From contig DJJR01000052.1 in the NCBI GenBank assembly GCA_002434245.1, forward strand, positions 59,857 to 104,339: DNA of 44,483 nucleotides, read 5' to 3'. A program made the position numbers and the translations under genes. Below, piece by piece: positions 17,720 to 25,983 of this stretch (positions are counted from its first letter, which is position 1; each line of letters begins with the position of its first letter). Below the pieces are notes generated by a model. The model worked only from the letters and a program-made list of their open reading frames with translations, was not told the origin of the DNA and did no database searches. This DNA is from Pelosinus fermentans. Its GTDB lineage: Bacteria > Bacillota > Negativicutes > DSM-13327.

Positions 17720-18709
17720 TTAGAAAAGAGTATTGGGTTCTTTATTCTCTTTACTGCTTTTAACTGAAGATTTATACAGTTTTCGATTATTCAGCAGCCA
17801 AACTTTATCAGAGAAATGTCCGTCTTCTACCTTTTCTAAAGCTCGTCCCATATCATACATTCTAGCATCCATGATATCCAGATAGTGCAGTATTTCAGCC
17901 TCGGGTATCATGGGTCGTTTAGGACTGCCAAACTCTGGCTCATAATGATGGGACAAGACCATATGCTGCAAAAGCAGGGAGGCTTCCGGATCGGCTCCCA
18001 CCTCTACAGCAGTCTGATCAATCATTTTTATTCCTTGAATAATATGCCCTAAGAGCTCTCCCTCTACCGTGTATTCAGAGACAATCCCTAATTCACTGGC
18101 ATTCATCTCCGCTATTTTTGCAATATCATGAAGAATGATACCTGCAAATAGTAAGTCCCGATTCAGACTTACATACACCTCACTTACCTTTTCACCCATT
18201 TTAAGCATTGTGGTTATATGATATAAAAGACCAGAACGAACAGCATGATGATTTTGTTTTGCTGCAGGATATAATAGCAGCTTCTCTTTATGAGTAGCAA
18301 CTAAAGTACTGACAATTTTGGCAATATCAGCATTCTCAATCATACCTATATATTTTTCAATTTCCCCATACATCACTTCTGGGCTATAGGGAGCAACGGG
18401 CACGAAATCACCAATATCTAATGAATCTTCTTGTGTAGCAGTCCTGATTTTATCAATTTTAAGCTGCAGCCTGCTCTGCCATTCAGAAACGCTTCCCCGT
18501 ATTCTGACTAACATATTTACAGTGTATTTCGGTTCCGTTTCTGTGCTATAATCCCAGAGTTTAGCATTAATCTCACCCGTGGGATCCACTAATGTCAGAT
18601 CCAGATAACTTTTATTCGTACTGGTTGTTTTGTATTCAGCAGCCTTCACAAGAAAAAAGCTCTGAATTAGATCACCAGACTGAAAATCTCTAATTTTTTT
18701 AGTTTCCAT
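17720..18709 (-). CDS. yhaM: 3'-5' exoribonuclease YhaM family (OB-fold plus HD domain)
   Basis: 329 aa. The N-terminal OB-fold (about 10-95) contains SYLDLTLVDPTGEINAKLWD. The HD phosphohydrolase domain (about 150-300) has HHAVRSGLLYH, the HD pair in LLFAGIILHDIAK, and LSHHYEPEFGSP. YhaM/CBF1 proteins degrade RNA and single-stranded DNA in the cytoplasm. The ATG follows gagagtaagg, which lies in the end of the upstream TRIC-like gene 2 nt away, so the two are translationally linked. Confidence 0.9.
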   Translation of the reverse strand: METKKIRDFQSGDLIQSFFLVKAAEYKTTSTNKSYLDLTLVDPTGEINAKLWDYSTETEPKYTVNMLVRIRGSVSEWQSRLQLKIDKIRTATQEDSLDIGDFVPVAPYSPEVMYGEIEKYIGMIENADIAKIVSTLVATHKEKLLLYPAAKQNHHAVRSGLLYHITTMLKMGEKVSEVYVSLNRDLLFAGIILHDIAKIAEMNASELGIVSEYTVEGELLGHIIQGIKMIDQTAVEVGADPEASLLLQHMVLSHHYEPEFGSPKRPMIPEAEILHYLDIMDARMYDMGRALEKVEDGHFSDKVWLLNNRKLYKSSVKSSKENKEPNTLF

Positions 18710-18711
18710 CC

Positions 18712-19350
18712 TTACTCTCCCTTACTCTCATATTTTTCTTGTACTTTTGCAGCAGGCACCGGAAAATTAATATCATATTTCATACAAACCATTCGGATGC
18801 TTACTGTAACAAAAAAACATAGATACATCGGACCATTTCCTAATAAAAACGGCTTCGAATAAAAAAAACATATCGCTCCTGCAATAGAGGCTACTGCATA
18901 TACTTCTTTTTGAAAGATAAACGGAATATCCCGCACAAATACGTCTCGAATCACACCGCCGCCTACACCGCTTAGTACGGCCATCATAACAGTGATAAAC
19001 AACCGATGATACTCATACAAAAATGACATATTTGCACCAGCTGCCGTAAAGGCACCCAGCCCTACTGCATCACAGATCAAAATAACATTATTGAATTTAT
19101 TAATCCACTGATAATTTATACTTACAATAATAGCTGTAATCAAACTGATAATGGTAAAGAAGGGATAGACAAAGGCTGTAGGAGGATTAATCCCAATTAA
19201 AACATCCCGCACAATCCCTCCGCCAACTGCCGTAGTTAATGCCAACATAAACACGCCAAATAAATCCAATCGTTTGTGTATGCCAACTAAAGCTCCTGCC
19301 GCAGCAAAAGCAATGGTTCCAATCACTTCAAAAATATTTAATACGTCCAT
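18712..19350 (-). CDS. TRIC-like (UPF0126) trimeric cation channel family membrane protein
   Basis: 212 aa with seven predicted membrane helices built as an internal repeat: GGGIVRDVLIG in the first half and GGGVIRDVFV in the second, the family signature. Prokaryotic TRIC homologues form K+-permeable or anion/amino-acid permeable trimers; the substrate here is unknown. ATG after aaggagtaaatga. It lies between tag (19 nt upstream) and yhaM (2 nt downstream) in a likely four-gene operon. Confidence 0.88.
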   Translation of the reverse strand: MDVLNIFEVIGTIAFAAAGALVGIHKRLDLFGVFMLALTTAVGGGIVRDVLIGINPPTAFVYPFFTIISLITAIIVSINYQWINKFNNVILICDAVGLGAFTAAGANMSFLYEYHRLFITVMMAVLSGVGGGVIRDVFVRDIPFIFQKEVYAVASIAGAICFFYSKPFLLGNGPMYLCFFVTVSIRMVCMKYDINFPVPAAKVQEKYESKGE

Positions 19351-19369
19351 TCATTTACTCCTTGCTTTG

Positions 19370-19972
19370 TTACTCTTTCAACAACTCTTTGTGACGATAA
19401 CAATGTGTTACATGGTCATTGACCATACCAGTTGCCTGCATATAGGCATAACAAATCGTCGGTCCTACAAAAGAAAAGCACTTTTTCTTCAATGCCCTGC
19501 TCATTTCTTTTGATTCTAACGTCTCTGTGGGAACCTCATCCAGAGAAGACCAGCTGTTTTGTCTGGGCACACCGCCAATAAACTGCCATATATAGGTTGA
19601 AAAACTGCCTATTTCCTGTTGTACTTGCAAAAAGGCTCTGGCATTTTTAACAAGAGCTGCCATCTTTAGAGAATTGCGAATCAATCTTGGGTCAGACATC
19701 AATTGTAACATTTTTTCCTCATCATAAACAGCAATTTTAGCTGGGGAAAATCCATCCAGCACTTCACGATAGACTTCACGCCTTTTTAATATAGTAATCC
19801 AACTTAACCCTGCCTGCAAACCTTCTAAGAGCAGAAATTCAAACAACTTATCATCATTATATTGAGGTACTCCCCATTCAGTGTCATGATATTTCTGATA
19901 TAGAGCATCAGATGTTACCCAGCCGCACCGCTGTATTTCATGAGAAGTACATAACACATCATTCTTTTTCAT
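19370..19972 (-). CDS. tag: DNA-3-methyladenine glycosylase I
   Basis: 200 aa. The N-terminus RCGWVTSD...YHDTEWGVP provides zinc Cys and His ligands. EGLQAGLSWITILKRRE is the helix-hairpin region carrying the catalytic Glu, GPTICYAYMQATGMVNDH and HCYRH supply substrate and the remaining zinc ligands. The enzyme excises 3-methyladenine from alkylated DNA. It is first in the tag-TRIC-yhaM-TPR series on the minus strand. Its upstream DNA carries repeats, and no clear promoter was found. Confidence 0.94.
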   Translation of the reverse strand: MKKNDVLCTSHEIQRCGWVTSDALYQKYHDTEWGVPQYNDDKLFEFLLLEGLQAGLSWITILKRREVYREVLDGFSPAKIAVYDEEKMLQLMSDPRLIRNSLKMAALVKNARAFLQVQQEIGSFSTYIWQFIGGVPRQNSWSSLDEVPTETLESKEMSRALKKKCFSFVGPTICYAYMQATGMVNDHVTHCYRHKELLKE

Positions 19973-20095
19973 ATAATTACTCCCATACCTTTTTTATCCT
20001 ATTTTTCTACAAAATAGCCCTTCCCTACTTCCATACCAAATTCACAAATTCCTGCATAACTAAAGAACCCTGCGTGCCCTTTAAGATCAATAAGA

Positions 20096-20292
20096 CATAC
20101 CGAACCGCAGAGGCACAGAGAACACAGAGAAACACTAGCTAGAAGAAGAACGCTGTGCGTCTTTTAAAACATAGCCGTTTTTTGAATCACAAAGATGCAA
20201 AGCCGCTTACGCGGACACAGAGAACACAAAGGGTGAGAATTAATATTGCTCTGTGTCCTCTGCGGATCTCTGTGCCCTCTGTGTTTAGCGTT
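20096..20292. repeat. Dispersed intergenic repeats, copy 4 (two units)
   Basis: The 389-bp gap 19973-20361 contains cgaaccgcagaggcacagagaacacagag, then an aagaacgctgtgcgtctttta hairpin word, then tcacaaagatgcaaagccgcttacgcggacacagag, then the inverse strand words ctctgtgtcctctgcgg and ctctgtgccctctgtg. The last pair with the first to form a long imperfect inverted repeat. Small open frames inside it are by-products of the repeat. Confidence 0.8.
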
Positions 20293-20298
20293 CTCTTA

Positions 20299-20346
20299 GA
20301 AAAACTCCAAGACTCCTTGCATATCGCAAGTCGTCTTGGAGTTTTC
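20299..20346 (-). terminator. Terminator at the end of the nif cluster
   Basis: gaaaactccaagac ... gtcttggagttttc, 14-bp perfect stem with an inner cttgc/gcaag. T-runs lie on both sides, so it can work in both directions. It lies 16 nt after the last nif gene stop. Confidence 0.88.
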
Positions 20347-20361
20347 TAAACACTGGATTAT

Positions 20362-21240
20362 CTAAGCTATTTTATTTGTATTATCGACAATAAAAGCATT
20401 GCCGATAATTGGCTTATAGTCAAACACATCCTTATTGCCAGCCTGCATCACCAAATGGCTTAAGTGGGGGAAATCACTTCTGTTAACATGACATTTCATA
20501 CCATATACGACCTGCCATGCAGATACCACTTCCTCTAGTGCTGCATTTCCCGCCCGTTCGCCAATCCCCCCAATCGTTGTACTTGCCAGCTCAGCTCCGG
20601 CGGCAAGTGCTACTAAGGTATTGGCATTGGCTAAGCCAAAATCATTGTGCATATGAACTTCTACCGGCAAGGGACAGCGAGGAATCAATTCCTGAAAGAT
20701 AGAATGCACTCCTAATGGATTTAGGCAGCCTACCGTATCCGCATAGCGAATGCGAACGGCTCCCAATTCTGCCGCTATATTTGCAACTTGCAGGAAATAC
20801 TCTCGATCCCCTCGTGAAGCATCTTCTGCTCCTACAGAAACTGTGCAGCCAAAGCTTTGTGCCAACAATATGGATTGTTTCAAATTATCCAGTACCCATT
20901 CTCTGCTTTTTTTTAATTTTTGTTCAATATGCAAATCAGAAACAGGAACAGAAATATGCAGATGGGAAAAGCCACAAGATACGGAAGATAGAATATCATT
21001 TTTAAGGGCACGATTCCAAGCAATCACCTTAGCTTGCAGCCCAGCAGCCAAAATCATCTTCATCGCTTCTTGCTCTTCTTCTCCCATAACAGGAACCCCC
21101 GCTTCAATCCAGGTAACTCCCGCCTTATCTAGTGCTTTAGCAATATTTAATTTATCCTGAGCAGAAAAAATAATGCTTGGGGACTGTTCTCCATCTCGAA
21201 GAGTTGTATCCACAATCTCAATTGTTCTTGCATCCTGCAT
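20362..21240 (-). CDS. nifV: Homocitrate synthase, catalytic-barrel subunit (split NifV)
   Basis: 292 aa against about 375-385 for a full NifV. The catalytic TIM barrel is intact: VDTTLRDGEQSP (metal Asp and catalytic Arg), GAEDASRGD, and HMHNDFGLANANT (metal His pair plus Asn/Asp). The protein stops just after KPIIGNAF, where full NifV continues into HESGIHVDG and the C-terminal lid. The missing part is present in the gene immediately upstream (6-nt gap), as in the two-gene nifV arrangement known from C. pasteurianum. The two products probably assemble to condense acetyl-CoA with 2-oxoglutarate to homocitrate, the organic ligand of FeMo-co. The truncation is genuine: the frame ends cleanly and a terminator follows. 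Confidence 0.9.
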   Translation of the reverse strand: MQDARTIEIVDTTLRDGEQSPSIIFSAQDKLNIAKALDKAGVTWIEAGVPVMGEEEQEAMKMILAAGLQAKVIAWNRALKNDILSSVSCGFSHLHISVPVSDLHIEQKLKKSREWVLDNLKQSILLAQSFGCTVSVGAEDASRGDREYFLQVANIAAELGAVRIRYADTVGCLNPLGVHSIFQELIPRCPLPVEVHMHNDFGLANANTLVALAAGAELASTTIGGIGERAGNAALEEVVSAWQVVYGMKCHVNRSDFPHLSHLVMQAGNKDVFDYKPIIGNAFIVDNTNKIA

Positions 21241-21246
21241 AATGAT

Positions 21247-22302
21247 CTATCCTTCCTGTATAGCTTGATATAACTCCCATAATGCATGATCATCCACTTG
21301 TTTTTTTTGCCCCACTGCTAACCTGCGAACTTGTTTTAATAAAATTTGAGCGTGAACGTCAGATATGCTAATATTCCACTGCCGGAACTTAGCTTGGATC
21401 GATGCATTTCCCGAATGCTTGCCAATTACCAGTTGTCTGGTTAACCCGACTTCTTCAGGAGAAAAAGCTTCATATATCTGAGGATTTTTGATCACTCCAT
21501 CTACATGAATCCCTGACTCATGAGCAAAAATATCCTGACCAATAATCGCTTTTGTTTTCGGCAGGGTTAGCCCCATAGTAAGCAGTATTTGGGAACAAAT
21601 CAACGCTAAATGCCCCGTTTGTCTATTTGCTTCCCCTAGTAAGCGTTTTTGTGCCATGATCAGTTCTTCTACAGCAGCATGCCCCTGCAAACCGATACCA
21701 GCTACTGCTGTTGCAATTCGTTTCACACCGACTTGTAAGGCAGCTAATGCATTACCGGTAGCCAAGCCATAGGCATTATGTCCATGAAACTCTAAACAAA
21801 CAGGTATTTTAATCAATAAAGAAGTCAAATTTTTCGAGGCTGTTACCGGGTCCAAAAGACTCTCTTTATCCTCATATATAAAGGAATCAATTCCATCAAT
21901 GGGAATATCCCGCCAAAGAAAACAAAGTTCTTCTATTGAAAATCGGGAAGCATTGTCGATACAAAAGCTAATATTCATACCTAATTGCCGGGCTGCAAAA
22001 AGGGCTGTACAGACTGTACTCGTCAGGCCTTGCCCTAAGTGTGGAGTGCAAGCAATGATAACGTTTTTAAATCCTAACTTATCAGCCAATGCGACTTCCG
22101 TTAACGTGCCATTAATTTTCCCGCGTATATGTTTTTGCTGAGACATATTCAATTTTGGCAGACCCTGTTTCTCCCAATCAACCACTTTACAATCAATCAC
22201 ATCCACTGGAAGCTTTTGCAACAGCTCTAGCAAGGGATTTATCTGTCCACTGTCCATTCCTACTCGCAGACCTTCTTGTAACGTTTGATCTACCCAAATC
22301 AT
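21247..22302 (-). CDS. nifV: Homocitrate synthase, accessory subunit with lid domain (split NifV)
   Basis: 351 aa. A degenerate HMGL-type TIM barrel (about 1-235) has DQTLQEGLR where catalytic family members have DTTLRDGEQ, so the catalytic Arg is Gln, and FHGHNAYGL where HMHNDFGL is expected. Its C-terminal part (about 250-351) is well conserved: IIGQDIFAHESGIHVDG, YEAFSPEEVG, and VIGKHSG, the lid and communication region absent from the downstream partner. The natural reading is a non-catalytic subunit that donates the lid to the 292-aa barrel. The start overlaps the stop of the AnfO-like gene by 4 nt (ATGA), so translation is coupled. Confidence 0.87.
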   Translation of the reverse strand: MIWVDQTLQEGLRVGMDSGQINPLLELLQKLPVDVIDCKVVDWEKQGLPKLNMSQQKHIRGKINGTLTEVALADKLGFKNVIIACTPHLGQGLTSTVCTALFAARQLGMNISFCIDNASRFSIEELCFLWRDIPIDGIDSFIYEDKESLLDPVTASKNLTSLLIKIPVCLEFHGHNAYGLATGNALAALQVGVKRIATAVAGIGLQGHAAVEELIMAQKRLLGEANRQTGHLALICSQILLTMGLTLPKTKAIIGQDIFAHESGIHVDGVIKNPQIYEAFSPEEVGLTRQLVIGKHSGNASIQAKFRQWNISISDVHAQILLKQVRRLAVGQKKQVDDHALWELYQAIQEG

Positions 22303-22934
22303 TTTTCACAAACTCTTTTACTAATATAAACGCGAGTTTCAGCAGGTGCTATCTTTTCTACTTCACCAACTAAATTACCACCTGTCAACTCTGCTTCCAG
22401 CCAGGGAGGAATATGATTACAAAGGACCTCTAGACGATAGAATTTCCCTTGGCGCAAGAATGGCAGCAGCACTTGTTTGGAACTAATTCCACCAGTATTT
22501 TCCTGAATTTCTTTAATGGATAAATAATAATCGCCTTTTTCTCTTTCTATGGGCAAAGGAATTACATTGTTGCTCTGGGATTGCTCTTCCTCTTCCTTGT
22601 CTTCTTCTTGCTCTGACACATAATCTAGAAACGATAACGGCTTTTGCTTTCCTTCAAATTCCCAAATACTGCACTGATTTTTTTCCAATTCAAAGTAAGG
22701 TACACCAACAACAGCGCAGCCTACAAAAATTTTACATTGGTCTAAAAACAAAATGATCTCAGCCATCTGTCGACGCAAGCCAACCAATCCAGCTTCCTTG
22801 TTTAATGAAAATTTTCGTTCTCTGATAACCTTCCAAGACCCTTGTACTTTTTGATAAATGACAATGGCATGCGCCTCATCTAAAGAACTGGTTACGCCAT
22901 TATCATTTATACAGACTGCGATTTCTGGATACAC
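22299..22934 (-). CDS. AnfO-family nitrogenase accessory protein (tentative)
   Basis: 211 aa, soluble. It begins MYPEIAVCINDNG and has a charged central spacer of consecutive acidic residues (about 110-120). The C-terminal third (YYLSIKEIQENTGGISSKQVLLPFLRQG region, then LEVLCNHIPPWLE) looks like a compact domain. The overall pattern matches what I recall of the AnfO family, first named in Fe-only nitrogenase operons, whose function is uncertain. No anfHDGK genes are visible, and the structural genes here are Mo-type. It overlaps nifV by 4 nt and follows the ferredoxin by 44 nt, so it belongs to the nif transcript. It could also be an unrelated nif-associated protein. Confidence 0.6.
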   Translation of the reverse strand: MYPEIAVCINDNGVTSSLDEAHAIVIYQKVQGSWKVIRERKFSLNKEAGLVGLRRQMAEIILFLDQCKIFVGCAVVGVPYFELEKNQCSIWEFEGKQKPLSFLDYVSEQEEDKEEEEQSQSNNVIPLPIEREKGDYYLSIKEIQENTGGISSKQVLLPFLRQGKFYRLEVLCNHIPPWLEAELTGGNLVGEVEKIAPAETRVYISKRVCEK

Positions 22935-22978
22935 AGCAACTCCTCCCCCTTTCCATACGCCTAAGATCCTACATTCTA

Positions 22979-23290
22979 TTAAAGTGCTAAACGTTCCACT
23001 ACATTACCGCCTTCAATATGCTCTTCCATAATGGTTTCTACATCATCAGGAGTAACTCCCTTATACCAGGTACCACCAGGATATATAACAACGACAGGTC
23101 CTTGCTCACAGATCCCAAAACAGCCTGTATTATTCACAAATACCTCACCACCCAAATCACGGTCCTCAATTTCCTCCATGAATTTTGCCACCAATTCCAC
23201 GCCGCCTTTTGTATGGCAGTAACCTTTCTGCTGACCATTTGCTCTTGAACTGGTACAAACGAAAATATGAAACTTTGGTTTATTCATCAT
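22979..23290 (-). CDS. Thioredoxin-like [2Fe-2S] ferredoxin
   Basis: 103 aa. Cysteines at 12, 25, 57 and 61 (VCTSS, GYCHT, GCFGIC) give the spacing of thioredoxin-fold 2Fe-2S ferredoxins, as in C. pasteurianum 2Fe-2S ferredoxin or FdI of Azotobacter nif clusters. FVNNTGCFGICEQGPVVVIYPGG is the typical C-terminal signature region. In C. pasteurianum the homologue interacts with the MoFe protein, and the position after nifB supports a role in nitrogenase electron transfer or cofactor assembly. It lies 16 nt downstream of nifB with gaaaggaagg as ribosome site. Confidence 0.9.
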   Translation of the reverse strand: MMNKPKFHIFVCTSSRANGQQKGYCHTKGGVELVAKFMEEIEDRDLGGEVFVNNTGCFGICEQGPVVVIYPGGTWYKGVTPDDVETIMEEHIEGGNVVERLAL

Positions 23291-23306
23291 GATTATACCC
23301 TTCCTT

Positions 23307-24545
23307 TCAAATCGCTTTTTTCATCGTTAACTGTTCTACTGCATAAGACAATCCCTCTTCCACCGTATAACAATACTCTACACTCACAATACCATGTTCC
23401 AACAGCCTTTGTTGTCCATGATAACCAATACGCATGGTCAAAACGGCATCACAATCCTCAATCGCTTGAATTGCTGCGTTCTTTTGTCCCTCTTTAGAAT
23501 CTGAATCATCACATTCTGAAGCACCAGAGCAGTACTGCTCTACTTTGCGTCTTTCCACAAGGGTAGAAGATTCATCATCTACTTGATAAATTAAAAATTC
23601 TGTCGCATGACCAAAATGTTGATCTACTAATTTGCCGTGCTTAGAGGTAACTGCAATCTTATACTCTTTACTAATCTGCTTAGTTGGCAAAACGGCTTTT
23701 TCTGGTTCTGGCTTCATCATACGAAACTCATTAGACCTGTCATTGCCTAAGAGCCCAACTGCATCAGCCCGGCACTGCTTACAGTGTCTCATTTGCTGCA
23801 TTTCGAGCTGGCAGATATCTCTCATTTCATTAATTTCTTTCATGCTGGTTTGCGGAAATTTTTCAAACGCACTTCCGGGAGCAGGAATCAGCGGCATGAT
23901 GTTCGTGATAAAAACTCCTAATTCTTTCATTTTCTTTACGACTTCCGGAATATGATGATCATTGATTCCTTTTACCATGACAATATTGATTTTAACCAGT
24001 ACGCCATGCTCTACCAGGTAGGCAATGCCTTTCAATTGATTTTGAATCATCAATTCAGCGCCAGCCACTCCGGTATAGCTTTTGCCCTCATAATTCACAA
24101 CTTTATAGAGCCGCGCCCCAATGTTAGGATCAAGGCAATTCACCGTAACGGTAATATGCTTTATGCCCAGTTCTACAAGCTCTGCTCCATAGTGAGGCAG
24201 CATTAAACCATTGGTTGACAAGCAAAATATAATATCCTCACCTTTGGCTTTAATTAATTCAATGGATTTTCTTGTAACATCCCAATTTGCCAAAGCGTCT
24301 CCAGGACCGGCAATCCCTACTACACTTAAATTTTCAATATTTTCTTTGACCCAGGAAAATTTTTGGCTGGCAAGTTCTGGTGTCAGCACCTCACTCGTTA
24401 CTCCTGGCCGGCTTTCATTTACACAGTCAAATTTACGATTGCAATAATTACAGCTGATATTGCACTGGGGTGCCACTGGCAAATGCATCCGTGCATATTT
24501 ATGATGGGCATCCGCATTATAACAAGGATGTTTGCTCTCTTCCAT
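23307..24545 (-). CDS. nifB: FeMo-cofactor biosynthesis radical SAM protein NifB with NifX-like tail
   Basis: About 412 aa. The radical SAM domain (about 1-290) opens with HPCYNADAHHKYARMHLPVAP, then the cluster motif CNISCNYC, KFDCVNESRPGV, GIAGPGDALAN, and late cysteines CKQCRAD for further clusters. From about residue 300 a NifX/dinitrogenase-cofactor-binding domain follows (KIAVTSKHGKLVDQHFGHA). NifB builds NifB-co, the 8Fe-9S-C core, from 4Fe-4S pairs and SAM. I prefer ATG 24545 (gaggtgaagg just upstream) to an ATG at 24572 without a ribosome site. It lies downstream of nifN in the same orientation. Confidence 0.95.
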   Translation of the reverse strand: MEESKHPCYNADAHHKYARMHLPVAPQCNISCNYCNRKFDCVNESRPGVTSEVLTPELASQKFSWVKENIENLSVVGIAGPGDALANWDVTRKSIELIKAKGEDIIFCLSTNGLMLPHYGAELVELGIKHITVTVNCLDPNIGARLYKVVNYEGKSYTGVAGAELMIQNQLKGIAYLVEHGVLVKINIVMVKGINDHHIPEVVKKMKELGVFITNIMPLIPAPGSAFEKFPQTSMKEINEMRDICQLEMQQMRHCKQCRADAVGLLGNDRSNEFRMMKPEPEKAVLPTKQISKEYKIAVTSKHGKLVDQHFGHATEFLIYQVDDESSTLVERRKVEQYCSGASECDDSDSKEGQKNAAIQAIEDCDAVLTMRIGYHGQQRLLEHGIVSVEYCYTVEEGLSYAVEQLTMKKAI

Positions 24546-24603
24546 ATCCTTCACCTCAAATTTCCCTAGCATTGCAGGGTATTTTTTTACTTACTACAGC
24601 TAG

Positions 24604-25983
24604 CTACCCTTGCTGATAGAATTTTTCATACATAGAGCTTCGATATGATTTATATTTGTTTTCCAGCAGGGTATTGGTGATGCGATCTAACAACATCATT
24701 GTACCCGTATAACCTACAGATAAAAGTCGCTGTCCTCCTACCCGATCATGGATGGGAAAACCCAGCCTCACGAGAGGAATATCACCTTTTTCTGTAAGAT
24801 ATCGACCATCGGAAGGACCAATTCCAATATTGACTTTTCCTTCCTTACTGGCAGCTAAGATATGAGAGAAATCTGTTTCAATTAATATCTTACTTTGCTC
24901 TGGACAATCAGCTACTGCTGCTGTCACTAATTGATTGAACCTCCCGATTTGACTGCCTGTAGCCACAACTGCTGGGAAAACGCCATTTTCTACACAAATT
25001 TTGGTTACCCCATAGACCATTTCCGGCTCACCAAAAATAACACTTCTTCCTTGAAAATTATATTTATGAGAATCAATCATCCCATCTAACAAACGACCAC
25101 GTTCTTGTTTCATACTTTCCGGAACCTTCTTACCAGTAATTTCTGCTATAGTATTGATAAATACATCTGTACTTTCCACACCCATAGGTATGGCTATATT
25201 GTATAAAGGAATACCAAATTGCTCTTCTAAATATTTCCCTGGAGAAATCCCATCCTCTATGGTGATTCCCATTTGGATAGTCGCTACAGCACCACCCATC
25301 GATCGTATATCTGCTATTTTCGTCCCGCCATTGCTCATCTTGGTATAAGGTTTTGCAAAAGGACGATCCAGGGTATCGGAAAAATCAGGATATAATACAT
25401 ATTCAATTTCCATGAGAGCTAACATACGCTTGATTTCACGAATATCAGCAGGACTGATATTGGGAATAATAATATTTATTTTGTTGTTCTTTTCTGCAGC
25501 TTCCGTTAACTGCATCAATATTCTTTTTAGAGTAAAAAAATAACCTTCAAAGTGACTTCCGCCATAGCCAGGCGTGGAAGCCGTAACAATTGGAAACTCT
25601 TCCATCTCTTTATCAATGAGATATTGACCTGTAATTCTCTCAATATCTTCACCAATGGTTTCTGCTAAGCAAGTCGTTACAATACCAATCAAAGCAGGAT
25701 GATATACCTTCCTAATATTATCCAAAGCTTGCCTGAGATTCTTTTCCCCGCCGTATATGGTGCCTTTTTCATTTAAAGAAGAAGATCCTACATCAACAGG
25801 CTCGTTAAAATGTTCGGCAATATGCCTGCGCATGTAGGTACTACAGCCTTGGGACCCATGAACAATAACCATAGACTGTTCGATTCCCTTCAATGCTAAT
25901 ATGCCGCCCATTGGCATGCACATATTACAGGGATTCTCATTCACATTTCGAAAAGACACATTCTCTTTATTTTTTTCAGCCAT
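24604..25983 (-). CDS. nifN: Nitrogenase cofactor scaffold subunit NifN
   Basis: 459 aa, NifK-like. It has NPCNMCMPMGGILALKG and HGSQGCSTYMRRH, with cysteines for the shared cluster, TTCLAETIGED, SGxxVD-type loops, and RLGFPIHDRVGGQR near the C-terminus. NifN pairs with NifE to form the scaffold on which NifB-co matures to FeMo-co. The start lies inside the end of nifE (8-nt overlap), implying coupled translation and 1:1 stoichiometry. Here nifN is separate from nifB, unlike the fused nifN-B gene of C. pasteurianum. Confidence 0.93.
   Translation of the reverse strand: MAEKNKENVSFRNVNENPCNMCMPMGGILALKGIEQSMVIVHGSQGCSTYMRRHIAEHFNEPVDVGSSSLNEKGTIYGGEKNLRQALDNIRKVYHPALIGIVTTCLAETIGEDIERITGQYLIDKEMEEFPIVTASTPGYGGSHFEGYFFTLKRILMQLTEAAEKNNKINIIIPNISPADIREIKRMLALMEIEYVLYPDFSDTLDRPFAKPYTKMSNGGTKIADIRSMGGAVATIQMGITIEDGISPGKYLEEQFGIPLYNIAIPMGVESTDVFINTIAEITGKKVPESMKQERGRLLDGMIDSHKYNFQGRSVIFGEPEMVYGVTKICVENGVFPAVVATGSQIGRFNQLVTAAVADCPEQSKILIETDFSHILAASKEGKVNIGIGPSDGRYLTEKGDIPLVRLGFPIHDRVGGQRLLSVGYTGTMMLLDRITNTLLENKYKSYRSSMYEKFYQQG

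Noticed and set aside
20096..20292. Possible CRISPR array because similar words recur
   Set aside because: Spacing is irregular, units are imperfect and partly inverted, and no cas genes are present.
19912..20349. Two plus-strand open frames of 76 and 64 codons
   Set aside because: They consist of the cagagg/cgaagacgc repeats and a terminator, with no ribosome sites.
20362..22302. nifV as a frameshifted pseudogene
   Set aside because: The two frames both contain a barrel region rather than two halves of one protein, each has proper start and stop, and the two-gene arrangement is known in clostridia.
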